The translations under genes were made by a program, and so were the position numbers. A stretch of DNA of 5,659 nucleotides from DATHSN01 sp035464115. Lineage in GTDB: Bacteria > Actinomycetota > Acidimicrobiia > Acidimicrobiales > SKKL01. The stretch covers positions 1 to 5,659 of the forward strand of contig DATHSN010000027.1 of NCBI GenBank assembly GCA_035464115.1, written 5' to 3'. The notes beneath the pieces were generated by a model. It did not search any database. It had not been told where the DNA came from and saw only the letters and a program-made list of their open reading frames with translations. This document shows, piece by piece, positions 1 to 5,659 of the stretch. The stretch's first letter is position 1. Each line of letters opens with the position of its first letter.

Positions 1-692
1 CGGGTGGCGTTGATGACCAGGCACCACGGCGGCACGACGCCGCGCGCCACCTCGTCGCCGGTCGCGGCGTCGATGACGGGGATCGAGGGGTTGAGCACCA
101 CCCCGGCGCCGAGCATGGCCCCGCGCCCGACGCGGGCCCCCTCGGTGACCATCGACCGGCTGCCGATGAACGCGTCGTCCTCGACCACCACCGGGGCGGC
201 CTGCGGGGGCTCGAGCACGCCCCCGATGCCGACGCCCCCCGACAGGTGGACGTTGGCACCGATCTGGGCGCACGACCCGACCGTGGCCCACGTGTCGACC
301 ATCGACCCGGCCCCGACCCGCGCGCCGATGTTGACGTAGCTCGGCATCATCACCACGCCCCGGTCGAGGAACGAGCCCCAGCGCGCCGATGCGCCGGGCA
401 CGACGCGGACCCCGGCTGCCTCGTAGCCGGTCTTCAGCGGGATCTTGTCGGCGAACTCGAACGGGCCGAGCTCGGTGGTGCTCATGCGGGCCACCTTGAA
501 CAACAGCAGCACCGCGTGCTTCAGCCACTCGTGGACCACGACCTCGTCGTCGACCACCTCGGCGATCCGGCCGATGCCCGAGTCGAGCACACCGATCGCC
601 TCGTGCACGGTGGCGACGACCTCCGGGTCGGCGACGTCGAGTCCGTCGCGACCCTCCCACAGCTCCTCGATGCGTGCTCGCAGATCAGCCAT
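1..692 (-). CDS. dapD: Tetrahydrodipicolinate N-succinyltransferase (DapD), C-terminus cut off by window edge
   Basis: Transfers succinyl from succinyl-CoA to the amino group of tetrahydrodipicolinate, the entry step of the succinylase route to meso-DAP and lysine; a cytosolic, normally trimeric left-handed beta-helix enzyme. I translated 230 codons from the ATG at 692 with no stop before the edge. An N-terminal helical domain (about 1-95, with HEWLKHAVLL at 54-63) is followed by hexapeptide coils with the DapD signature: MPSYVNIGARV at 116-126, MVDTWATVGSCAQIG at 131-145 and NVHLSGGVGIGGVLEPPQA at 147-165. D133 matches the conserved active-site Asp141 of E. coli numbering. The position I align to E. 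coli Glu189 is Met181. The full family length is about 274 residues, so roughly 45 are missing. The end (RGVVPPWCLVINAT) resembles the E. coli/Bacteroidetes form rather than the longer mycobacterial DapD. There is no Shine-Dalgarno site upstream, so it may be leaderless. It is divergent from the CoA-transferase gene. Identity is near certain from the motifs. Confidence 0.95.
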   Translation of the reverse strand, partial: MADLRARIEELWEGRDGLDVADPEVVATVHEAIGVLDSGIGRIAEVVDDEVVVHEWLKHAVLLLFKVARMSTTELGPFEFADKIPLKTGYEAAGVRVVPGASARWGSFLDRGVVMMPSYVNIGARVGAGSMVDTWATVGSCAQIGANVHLSGGVGIGGVLEPPQAAPVVVEDDAFIGSRSMVTEGARVGRGAMLGAGVVLNPSIPVIDAATGDEVARGVVPPWCLVINAT

Positions 693-700
693 GAGCGTGG

Positions 701-706
701 AGGGTA
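701..706 (-). promoter_or_regulatory. Candidate -10 box for a leaderless dapD transcript
   Basis: Read on the minus strand, TACCCT fits the actinobacterial TANNNT -10 pattern. It ends 8 nt before the dapD ATG, which would place the transcription start at or within a base or two of the start codon. That agrees with the absence of a Shine-Dalgarno sequence. I see no convincing -35 hexamer 16-18 bp upstream. The call is inference from pattern and spacing alone. Confidence 0.35.
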
Positions 707-744
707 GCGGCGCCCGGGTTGCGCACGAGGCGTCACCGAGCCAC

Positions 745-750
745 TACAAC
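745..750 (+). promoter_or_regulatory. Candidate -10 box for the CoA-transferase gene
   Basis: TACAAC matches four of six bases of TATAAT but lacks the final T. It lies 7 nt before the GTG at 758, the spacing expected for leaderless expression. TTGCGC at 719-724 looks like a -35 element but is 20 bp away, longer than ideal. A small inverted repeat (CCAC at 741-744, GTGG at 752-755) brackets the box and could be an operator or chance. Weak evidence. Confidence 0.22.
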
Positions 751-757
751 GGTGGAC

Positions 758-2056
758 GTGTCCTCGAACGTGATCCCCCGCGCGTCCCTGATGCCCGCCG
801 CCTCCCCCGAAGCGGTCCTCGACCACATCCCTCCCGGGACCAACATCATCATCCCGCTGGCCAACGGTGAGCCGATCTCGGTGCTCGACGCCATCGAGGC
901 CAACGCCGACCGGCTCGAGGGCGTGCGCGTGCACCAGATGCACGCGCTCACCGACCGTCCGTACCTGCACGGCGCGCACCACGGTCGGCTCGACAACGTG
1001 GCCTACTTCCTCTCGCACATCACCCGGCCCGCCTACCACGAGGGCACCGTCGACCTGGTGCCGTGCAACTTCTCGGAGGTGCCGATGCTGCTGCGGCGCC
1101 TCCCCGACCCGAAGATCGTGATCTGCCAGGCGTCGTCACCCGATCGCCACGGCTACTTCTCGCTCGGCACCAACGCCGACTACGCCGCGCCGTTCATCGG
1201 CAAGGTGCCGTTCTTCATCGAGTCGAACCCCCAGATGCCGCGCACGTTCGGCCGCAACTCGATCCACATCACCCAGACCGTGGGCTGGGTGGAGAACGAC
1301 CATCCCCTCCACGAGGTCGAGGCGGCCGAGCCCAACGAGATCGACCGCAAGATCGCCGCCTACGTCGCCGAGCGCATCCCCAACGGCGCCACCCTGCAGG
1401 CGGGCATCGGCTCGATCCCCAACGCGGTGCTCATGAACCTCACCGACCACAAGGACCTCGGCGTCCACACCGAGCTGCTCTCCGACGGGGTCATCGATCT
1501 GGTGCTGCGGGGCGTCCTCACGGGCACCCGCAAGCAGCGCCGGCCCGGCAAGCTCGTCGCCACGTTCTCCCTGGGGTCGCGGGCGCTCTACGACTTCCTC
1601 CACGAGAACCCCGCGGTCGAGCTGCTCCCGGTCGACTACGTCAACGACCCACGGGTGATCGCCACCGAGCCCAACTTCGTGTCGATCAACGCCACCACCG
1701 AGGTCGACTTCTTCGGCCAGTGCGCCTCGGAGACGATCGGCGGTCGCTACTGGTCGGGGAGCGGCGGTCAGGCCGACTTCGCCCGCGGCGCGATGTACGC
1801 CCCGAACGGGCAGGGCTTCGTCGTGCTGCACTCCACCACCACCAACGGCAAGATCTCACGGATCCGCCCCCAGCTCACCCAGGGCTCGGTGGTCACCACC
1901 ATGAAGAACACCGTCGACAAGGTCGTCACCGAGTTCGGTGTGGCCGAGCTGCGGGGCCGGTCGATCCGCGAGCGCTCCAGGGCGCTGATCGCGGTGGCCC
2001 ACCCCGACTTCCGCGACGAGCTCGAGCGCGAAGCGCGCCAGCTCGGCTACCTGTGA
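758..2056 (+). CDS. Acetyl-CoA hydrolase/transferase family protein, 4-hydroxybutyrate CoA-transferase-like
   Basis: Predicted cytosolic CoA-transferase that swaps CoA between an acyl-CoA (usually acetyl-CoA) and a small carboxylate through a glutamyl-CoA thioester; 432 aa from the GTG at 758, close to the roughly 430-440 aa of the family. In this numbering: ANGEP near 35-39, CoA-loop QAGIGSIP at 214-221, HTELLSDGVIDL at 237-248 with Glu239 in the place of the catalytic glutamate (Glu238 in the Clostridium aminobutyricum enzyme), PVDYVNDP near 291-298, GGQADFARGA at 336-345, and a C-terminal RERSRALIAVAHPDFR. Both the N-terminal and C-terminal domains of the family are complete. The start is uncertain: the frame is open from a TTG at 719, with GTGs at 752, 758 and 770 and an ATG at 791. 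I chose 758 for its length, Glu alignment and the -10 spacing; none has a good Shine-Dalgarno. Substrate cannot be read from sequence: 4-hydroxybutyrate, butyrate, propionate or succinate are all possible. It is divergent from dapD and convergent with the next gene, with a 10-bp overlap. Confidence 0.88.
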   Translation: MSSNVIPRASLMPAASPEAVLDHIPPGTNIIIPLANGEPISVLDAIEANADRLEGVRVHQMHALTDRPYLHGAHHGRLDNVAYFLSHITRPAYHEGTVDLVPCNFSEVPMLLRRLPDPKIVICQASSPDRHGYFSLGTNADYAAPFIGKVPFFIESNPQMPRTFGRNSIHITQTVGWVENDHPLHEVEAAEPNEIDRKIAAYVAERIPNGATLQAGIGSIPNAVLMNLTDHKDLGVHTELLSDGVIDLVLRGVLTGTRKQRRPGKLVATFSLGSRALYDFLHENPAVELLPVDYVNDPRVIATEPNFVSINATTEVDFFGQCASETIGGRYWSGSGGQADFARGAMYAPNGQGFVVLHSTTTNGKISRIRPQLTQGSVVTTMKNTVDKVVTEFGVAELRGRSIRERSRALIAVAHPDFRDELEREARQLGYL

Positions 2057-4425
2057 GCGGTGGCCGACGGGTCGATCACCAGCGGTCCGCCTGACGGTCG
2101 GACGCCGAACGCGTCGAGGCGGGCCTCGATCACCGACGCCACGTCGGGGCGCCCGAGGAAGTAGCCCTGACCGACCCGGCACCCCAGCTCCACGAGCAGG
2201 TCGAGCTGGGCCTGGTCCTCGATCCCCTCGGCGACGCACACCAGGCCGAAGGCGCCCGCCAGGCCGAGCACGGCGCGCACGATCGACTCGTCGCGCGGTG
2301 ACTCGGTGATGCCCGCCACGAACGACCGGTCGATCTTCACCTCGGAGAACGGCAGGCTGCGCAGCGACTGCAACGACGACCACCCGGTGCCGAAGTCGTC
2401 GAGCGACAGCGGGATGCCGGCGGCGGCGAGCGCCCGCAGCGAGCGCCGGGCCCGGACGTCGTCGTCGACGAACGCGGTCTCGGTGATCTCGATGCCGACC
2501 GACGCCAACGGCGCGCCCGCCTCCTCGAGGCGGTGACGCACCCGGTCGGCGACGTCGGGATCGACGAGCTCCATCCGCGACAGGTTCACCCACATCCGGG
2601 GGGCCCGGGTCCCGTAGCGGCGGGCCCAGCGCGCCGCGGTGCCGGCCGCCTGGCGCAGGATCTGGTCACCGAGCTCGGCGATGAGCCCGGTGCGCTCGGC
2701 GTCGGCGATGAACTCCCCCGCCGGGACCAGCTTGCCGGAGCTGTCCCGCCAGCGGGCCAGCGCCTCGACGGCCAGGACCCGGTCGGTCCGCAGGTCGGTC
2801 TGGGGCTGGTAGACGGCGCAGAACTGCCCGTCGGCGAGGGCGCGGCGCAGCGCCGCCTCGGTGCGCACCTGGCGCTCGACCCGGTCGCGCTGGTCCGCCG
2901 AGAAGCGCCGCCAGCGCCCGCCCCCACCGCGCTTGGCCTCGGAGAGCGCAGCGTGGGCGTCGCGCAGGACGTCGGCGCCGCGCTGGCCGGGTTGGGGCTC
3001 GGCCACCCCGATGCTCAGGCGCACGAACAGCTCGCCCTCGCCCACCAGGAACGGCTCGCCGGCCACCGCCAGGAGGCCCTCGAGGAGCGACTCGGCCGGG
3101 TGGCCGGTGACCAGCGCGGCGAACGTGTCGCCCCCGAGGCGGGCCACGAGCACGTCGTCGCCGAGGTGGCTCCCGGCGCGGCGGGCGAGCCCGGCGAGCA
3201 CGGCGTCGCCGGCGACCAGGCCGGCCGACTCGTTCAGCGCGGCGAAGCGGTCGATGCCGAACAGCACGACCGACACGTGCGCCGAGCCCATCGACAGCAC
3301 GGCATCGAGCTCGGTCACGAAGGTGTCGCGGGTCGGCAGACCGGTGAGCTGGTCGTGCGACTGCTGGTGGACGAGCAGCGCCGACAGCCGACGCTGGTCG
3401 GTGACGTCGACCGCGATCGCATCGATGAGGGTCCGGTCGCCGTCGTCGACCCGGCGGGCCTGCACGTTCAACCACCGCACCTCGCCGTCGGGCCGCACGA
3501 CGCGGAACACGTCGTCGGCGTAGCCCTGGTCGAGCACCCGTCGGAACCCGTCCTCGACGAGCTCGTGGTCGTCGGGGTGCACCAGCTCGAACATGCCGGC
3601 GATGGTGCGACGCAACCCGTCGAGGGGCCGGCCGAAGACCTCGGCGGCGACCTCGTTGACGAACACGACCTGGTCGGCGGTGAGGTCGAGCGTGTACACG
3701 ACCTCGTGCATCGAGGTCAGCACCCGAGCGAGCCGGCGCTCGGCCTCCCCCGCGGTGCGGCGGGCGTGCTCCTCCTCGGTGACGTCGCGCAGCACCGCCA
3801 GCACCACCGGGCGACTCCGCAACGTGGTGCGGTGGGCGTGGATCCGGGCGAGGAGCTCGCCGCCGTCGCCGCTGCGCACGTGCCAGACGCGGTCGGTGCC
3901 CAGCTGCTCGGGCTGACGCGAGCGCAGGACGTCGACCAGCGCGTCGCGCTCATCCTCGACGACCAGGTCGAGCACCGCCATCATCAACAGCTCGTCATGG
4001 CCCCAGCGGGTGGTGGCCACCACGTGGTCGTTCACGGCGAGCAGCCGGAGGCTGACCGCGTCGACCGCCAGCATCGGCTCGGGCGCCGACCGGAACAGCT
4101 CGGCGGCGAAGCGCTGGCTGGCGTCGATCCGCTGGCGGAGGGCGCCGTGGCTCACCCTCAGCCAGAGCAGGAGGAGCGCGAAGGTGGCGACCAGGAGGGC
4201 GCCGTGCCCGGCGACGGTCGCCCCCACCGACGGATCGTCGGCCAGGACCCGATCGAGCACGGTCTCGCTGACCACCAGCAGCACGGCACCGGCGAGGGCG
4301 AAGCCGGCGAGGACACCGGGGCGCCGGCGGGCGCCGTCGGCCCATCCGTCCCCAGGCCCTCGTCGCGTGATGGCCACGACTCTCCCGTCGATCCGTCGTC
4401 GGTCGCGAGGCGGCCGCCTCGACAC
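2047..4425 (-). CDS. Membrane-anchored PAS-PAS-GGDEF-EAL protein, predicted c-di-GMP phosphodiesterase with degenerate GGDEF
   Basis: 792 aa from the GTG at 4425. Order: Arg-rich N-terminus (1-35), TM1 (about 37-54), a short outer loop, TM2 (about 70-91), PAS1 (about 107-222), a short helical linker, PAS2 with HPDD (about 232-346), GGDEF domain (about 350-505) and EAL domain (about 520-765). The EAL domain keeps every residue I expect of an active enzyme: Glu554 (EAL), Asn614, Glu646 (EITE), Asp676-Asp677 (DDFGTG), Lys697, Glu733 and Gln753, with spacing matching characterised EAL phosphodiesterases. It should hydrolyse c-di-GMP to pGpG. The GGDEF domain reads GGDTF (431-435), has Gly390 where the first metal-binding Asp of DxDxF belongs, and shows no RxxD inhibitory site. 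Asn398 and Asp407, the guanine-contacting pair, remain, so it probably binds GTP without making c-di-GMP. Sensing is likely through the cytoplasmic PAS domains because the outer loop is tiny; the PAS ligand cannot be told. A GTG at 4377 is an alternative start (776 aa). The gene begins 52 bp after dapC on the same strand, so co-transcription is possible. Confidence 0.92.
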   Translation of the reverse strand: MSRRPPRDRRRIDGRVVAITRRGPGDGWADGARRRPGVLAGFALAGAVLLVVSETVLDRVLADDPSVGATVAGHGALLVATFALLLLWLRVSHGALRQRIDASQRFAAELFRSAPEPMLAVDAVSLRLLAVNDHVVATTRWGHDELLMMAVLDLVVEDERDALVDVLRSRQPEQLGTDRVWHVRSGDGGELLARIHAHRTTLRSRPVVLAVLRDVTEEEHARRTAGEAERRLARVLTSMHEVVYTLDLTADQVVFVNEVAAEVFGRPLDGLRRTIAGMFELVHPDDHELVEDGFRRVLDQGYADDVFRVVRPDGEVRWLNVQARRVDDGDRTLIDAIAVDVTDQRRLSALLVHQQSHDQLTGLPTRDTFVTELDAVLSMGSAHVSVVLFGIDRFAALNESAGLVAGDAVLAGLARRAGSHLGDDVLVARLGGDTFAALVTGHPAESLLEGLLAVAGEPFLVGEGELFVRLSIGVAEPQPGQRGADVLRDAHAALSEAKRGGGGRWRRFSADQRDRVERQVRTEAALRRALADGQFCAVYQPQTDLRTDRVLAVEALARWRDSSGKLVPAGEFIADAERTGLIAELGDQILRQAAGTAARWARRYGTRAPRMWVNLSRMELVDPDVADRVRHRLEEAGAPLASVGIEITETAFVDDDVRARRSLRALAAAGIPLSLDDFGTGWSSLQSLRSLPFSEVKIDRSFVAGITESPRDESIVRAVLGLAGAFGLVCVAEGIEDQAQLDLLVELGCRVGQGYFLGRPDVASVIEARLDAFGVRPSGGPLVIDPSATAHR
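4381..4386 (-). promoter_or_regulatory. Possible Shine-Dalgarno for an internal GTG start of the GGDEF-EAL gene
   Basis: GGGAGA on the minus strand lies 3 nt before a GTG at 4377, in frame with the GGDEF-EAL gene and 16 codons below the GTG at 4425, which has no recognisable ribosome binding site. The spacing is short. If used, translation would start MAITRRGPGDG and drop the first Arg-rich stretch while leaving both membrane segments intact. This makes the annotated start ambiguous but does not affect any domain. Confidence 0.28.
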
Positions 4426-4477
4426 GGGGGCTCGGATCGGCGGCGACGGCGCCCAGATGAGGATCCGTGGCGCGGGC

Positions 4478-5608
4478 TCAGCGGGTGAGGCGGGTGGCGA
4501 CCAGCTCGATGCGGTCGTCGGGCTGCACCACGGCGATGCGCACGTGCCCCGCGCCCGCCGCCCCGTAGAGCTCCCCGGGGCTCACCAGCACGCCGCCCTC
4601 GCGCGCCAGGCGATCGGCGTAGGCCCAGGCGTCGCCGCCGGGGGCGGGCACCCAGAGGTAGAACCCCCCGCCGGGGAGCGCGACGTCGAGCCCGTGGGCC
4701 GAGCGCAGCGCGTCGGCCAGCACGGTGAGACGGTGGTGGTAGCGCTGGCGCTGGGCGTCGACGTGGGCGTCGTCGCCGAAGGCGACCACCGCCGCGGCCT
4801 GCACCGGACCGGGGAGCATGAACCCGGCGTGCTTGCGCAGCTCGCGCAGGTAGTGGACGAGGTCGGCGTCACCGGCGTAGAACCCGGCCCGCACGCCGGC
4901 CAGGTTCGAGCGCTTCGACAGCGAGTGCACCGCGAGCAGCCCGTCGGTGCCGTGCGTGAGCACCGAGCGAGGCGGACCGTCCCAGGTGAACTCGGCGTAG
5001 CACTCGTCGGAGAGCACGGGCACGCCGCGGGCGCGCCCCCACGCAGCTGCGGCCCCGAGGTCGTCGAGCCCGCCGGCGGGGTTGCCGGGCGTGTTCACCC
5101 AGAGGCACAGGGCCCGCTCGGCGTCGGCCTCGTCGATGGCCGACAGGTCGATCCGCCAGCGGTCGTCGACGGGCACCGGCACGGCGCGACAGCCGGCGAG
5201 GACGGCCCCCATCTCGTAGGTGGGGTAGCTGATGGCCGGGTACAACACCGTGTCGCGGGACGGGTCCCGGAGGCGGAGCCAGTGGGGCATCCCCGCCACC
5301 AGCTCCTTGGTGCCGATGCAGGCGGCCAGCTGGTCGGGGCCGACCTCGACGCCGAGGCGGCGGTGGAGCCAGGCCGCGGCCGCCTCGCGGTAGGCGGCGG
5401 TGCCGATCGACGGTGGGTAGCCCCGCTCGGCGCCCGACGCCCCCAGGGCGGCCACCACCGCGGGAGGCGGCGGGTCGCACGGCGTGCCGATGGAGAGATC
5501 GACCAGACCGCCCTCGTGCTCGGCGGCGAGCGCCTTCAGCCCGTCGAGGCGGTCGTAGGGATAGGGCGGGGGGACGAAGCCGGCGGGCACGGGGTCCTTC
5601 GACCACAC
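4478..5608 (-). CDS. dapC: N-succinyldiaminopimelate aminotransferase (DapC), class I/II PLP aminotransferase
   Basis: PLP-dependent fold-type I aminotransferase, 376 aa. Predicted to transaminate N-succinyl-2-amino-6-ketopimelate with glutamate to N-succinyl-LL-2,6-diaminopimelate, the step after DapD. Visible landmarks: VDLSIGTPCDP (36-46), GYPPSIGT (63-70), IGTKELVAGMP (98-108), YPAISYPTYE (123-132), NTPGNPAGG (172-180, with Asn176 for the cofactor), SDECYAEFTWD (200-210, with Asp201 and Tyr204), SLSKRSNLAGVRAGF (229-243, with Lys232 as the Schiff-base lysine), RKHAGFMLPGPVQAA (258-272) and HVRIAV (355-360, with Arg357 binding the substrate carboxylate). The set and order closely resemble actinobacterial DapC such as the mycobacterial enzyme as I remember it, and a dapD in the same window supports the call. 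Other class I aminotransferases are less likely. The start is GTG at 5608 without a strong Shine-Dalgarno; the frame stays open to the window edge but only as Pro/Ser-rich residues with no start codon. It sits 7 nt after a probable upstream stop, suggesting an operon. Confidence 0.9.
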   Translation of the reverse strand: MWSKDPVPAGFVPPPYPYDRLDGLKALAAEHEGGLVDLSIGTPCDPPPPAVVAALGASGAERGYPPSIGTAAYREAAAAWLHRRLGVEVGPDQLAACIGTKELVAGMPHWLRLRDPSRDTVLYPAISYPTYEMGAVLAGCRAVPVPVDDRWRIDLSAIDEADAERALCLWVNTPGNPAGGLDDLGAAAAWGRARGVPVLSDECYAEFTWDGPPRSVLTHGTDGLLAVHSLSKRSNLAGVRAGFYAGDADLVHYLRELRKHAGFMLPGPVQAAAVVAFGDDAHVDAQRQRYHHRLTVLADALRSAHGLDVALPGGGFYLWVPAPGGDAWAYADRLAREGGVLVSPGELYGAAGAGHVRIAVVQPDDRIELVATRLTR

Positions 5609-5615
5609 GGGCCGC

Positions 5616-5659
5616 TCAGGCGGGGGGGACGAGGTCGGAGGCGAGGCGCGCCGTGGCGG
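5616..5659 (-). CDS. Probable C-terminal end of an unidentified upstream gene
   Basis: On the minus strand 13 codons ending ATARLASDLVPPA precede a TGA at 5618-5616. Every third position is G or C and the residues look like an ordinary protein tail, unlike the Pro/Ser-rich readings of the other frames. The stop lies 7 nt before the dapC GTG, a typical operon junction. The stretch is too short to identify. It contains a run of seven C (seven G on the plus strand, 5622-5628), which is prone to indels, so the frame depends on the run length being right. Confidence 0.4.
   Translation of the reverse strand, partial: ATARLASDLVPPA

Noticed and set aside
246..870. Plus-strand open frames over the dapD region
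   Set aside because: They lie antisense to, or across the start of, the well-supported dapD reading and have shadow-type composition.
1063..2094. A 343-codon plus-strand frame and a 231-codon minus-strand frame (1136-1831) within the CoA-transferase
   Set aside because: Both are Arg/Pro/His- or Gly/Val-rich shadow translations without domains; the overlapping CoA-transferase frame carries all family motifs.
2085..2103. Short hairpin just downstream of the CoA-transferase stop as a terminator
   Set aside because: The stem is 5 bp with a 9-nt loop, no U-tract follows, and it lies within the C-terminal coding sequence of the opposing gene.
4426..4477. Inverted repeat CGGATC (4433-4438) / GATCCG (4462-4467) in the dapC to GGDEF-EAL gap as a terminator or operator
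   Set aside because: Only 6-bp arms with a 23-nt loop and no U-run; this is expected by chance in GC-rich DNA. I see no convincing promoter in this gap either.
2533..4488. A 651-codon open frame on the plus strand, opposite the GGDEF-EAL gene
   Set aside because: Its translation is low-complexity and rich in Gly, Ala, His, Gln and Val with no recognisable domain, while the opposite strand encodes an unmistakable PAS-GGDEF-EAL protein. Long antisense open frames are expected in very GC-rich genes.
4869..5606. A 245-codon minus-strand frame inside dapC
   Set aside because: Arg/Pro/Gly-rich frame-shifted reading of dapC with no family motif; dapC has every aminotransferase landmark.
1..5659. 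Mobile element, CRISPR, toxin-antitoxin or RNA gene
   Set aside because: I found no repeats, transposase or phage motifs, tRNA-like cloverleaf or short gene pair; the window is almost wholly covered by core-type genes of uniform base composition.

Overview
The window is very GC-rich chromosomal DNA. Nearly every third codon position in the real genes is G or C, and GTG starts without clear Shine-Dalgarno sites are common. Together with an actinobacterial-type DapC and an E. coli/Bacteroidetes-type DapD, this suggests an actinobacterium, perhaps a deep-branching one such as Acidimicrobiia. The taxonomy is inference from style and protein resemblance, not from a marker gene. Coding density is close to complete. 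The longest non-coding stretches are about 65 bp and 52 bp, and I see no tRNA, rRNA, IS element, CRISPR array or phage feature.

Layout, left to right. (1) Positions 1-692, minus strand: dapD, tetrahydrodipicolinate N-succinyltransferase, with its C-terminus cut by the window edge. (2) Positions 693-757: a short divergent intergenic region with candidate -10 boxes placed for leaderless or nearly leaderless transcripts in both directions. (3) Positions 758-2056, plus strand: an acetyl-CoA hydrolase/transferase family protein of the 4-hydroxybutyrate CoA-transferase type. (4) Positions 2047-4425, minus strand: a two-TM, double-PAS, GGDEF-EAL protein whose GGDEF half is degenerate and whose EAL half is intact, so a predicted c-di-GMP phosphodiesterase. 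Its stop overlaps the CoA-transferase stop convergently. (5) Positions 4478-5608, minus strand: dapC, N-succinyldiaminopimelate aminotransferase. (6) Positions 5616-5659, minus strand: the probable last codons of another gene just upstream of dapC.

How they fit together. DapD and DapC catalyse consecutive steps of the succinylase branch of lysine/meso-diaminopimelate synthesis: succinyl-CoA plus tetrahydrodipicolinate gives the N-succinyl-keto acid, which is then transaminated. Between them sit a second-messenger enzyme and a CoA-transferase. Neither belongs to the textbook pathway, although a CoA-transferase next to a succinyl-CoA consumer is suggestive. No wholly new system is evident. The best items for a second look are the EAL protein with a probable GTP-sensing, non-catalytic GGDEF domain and the interrupted dap neighbourhood.
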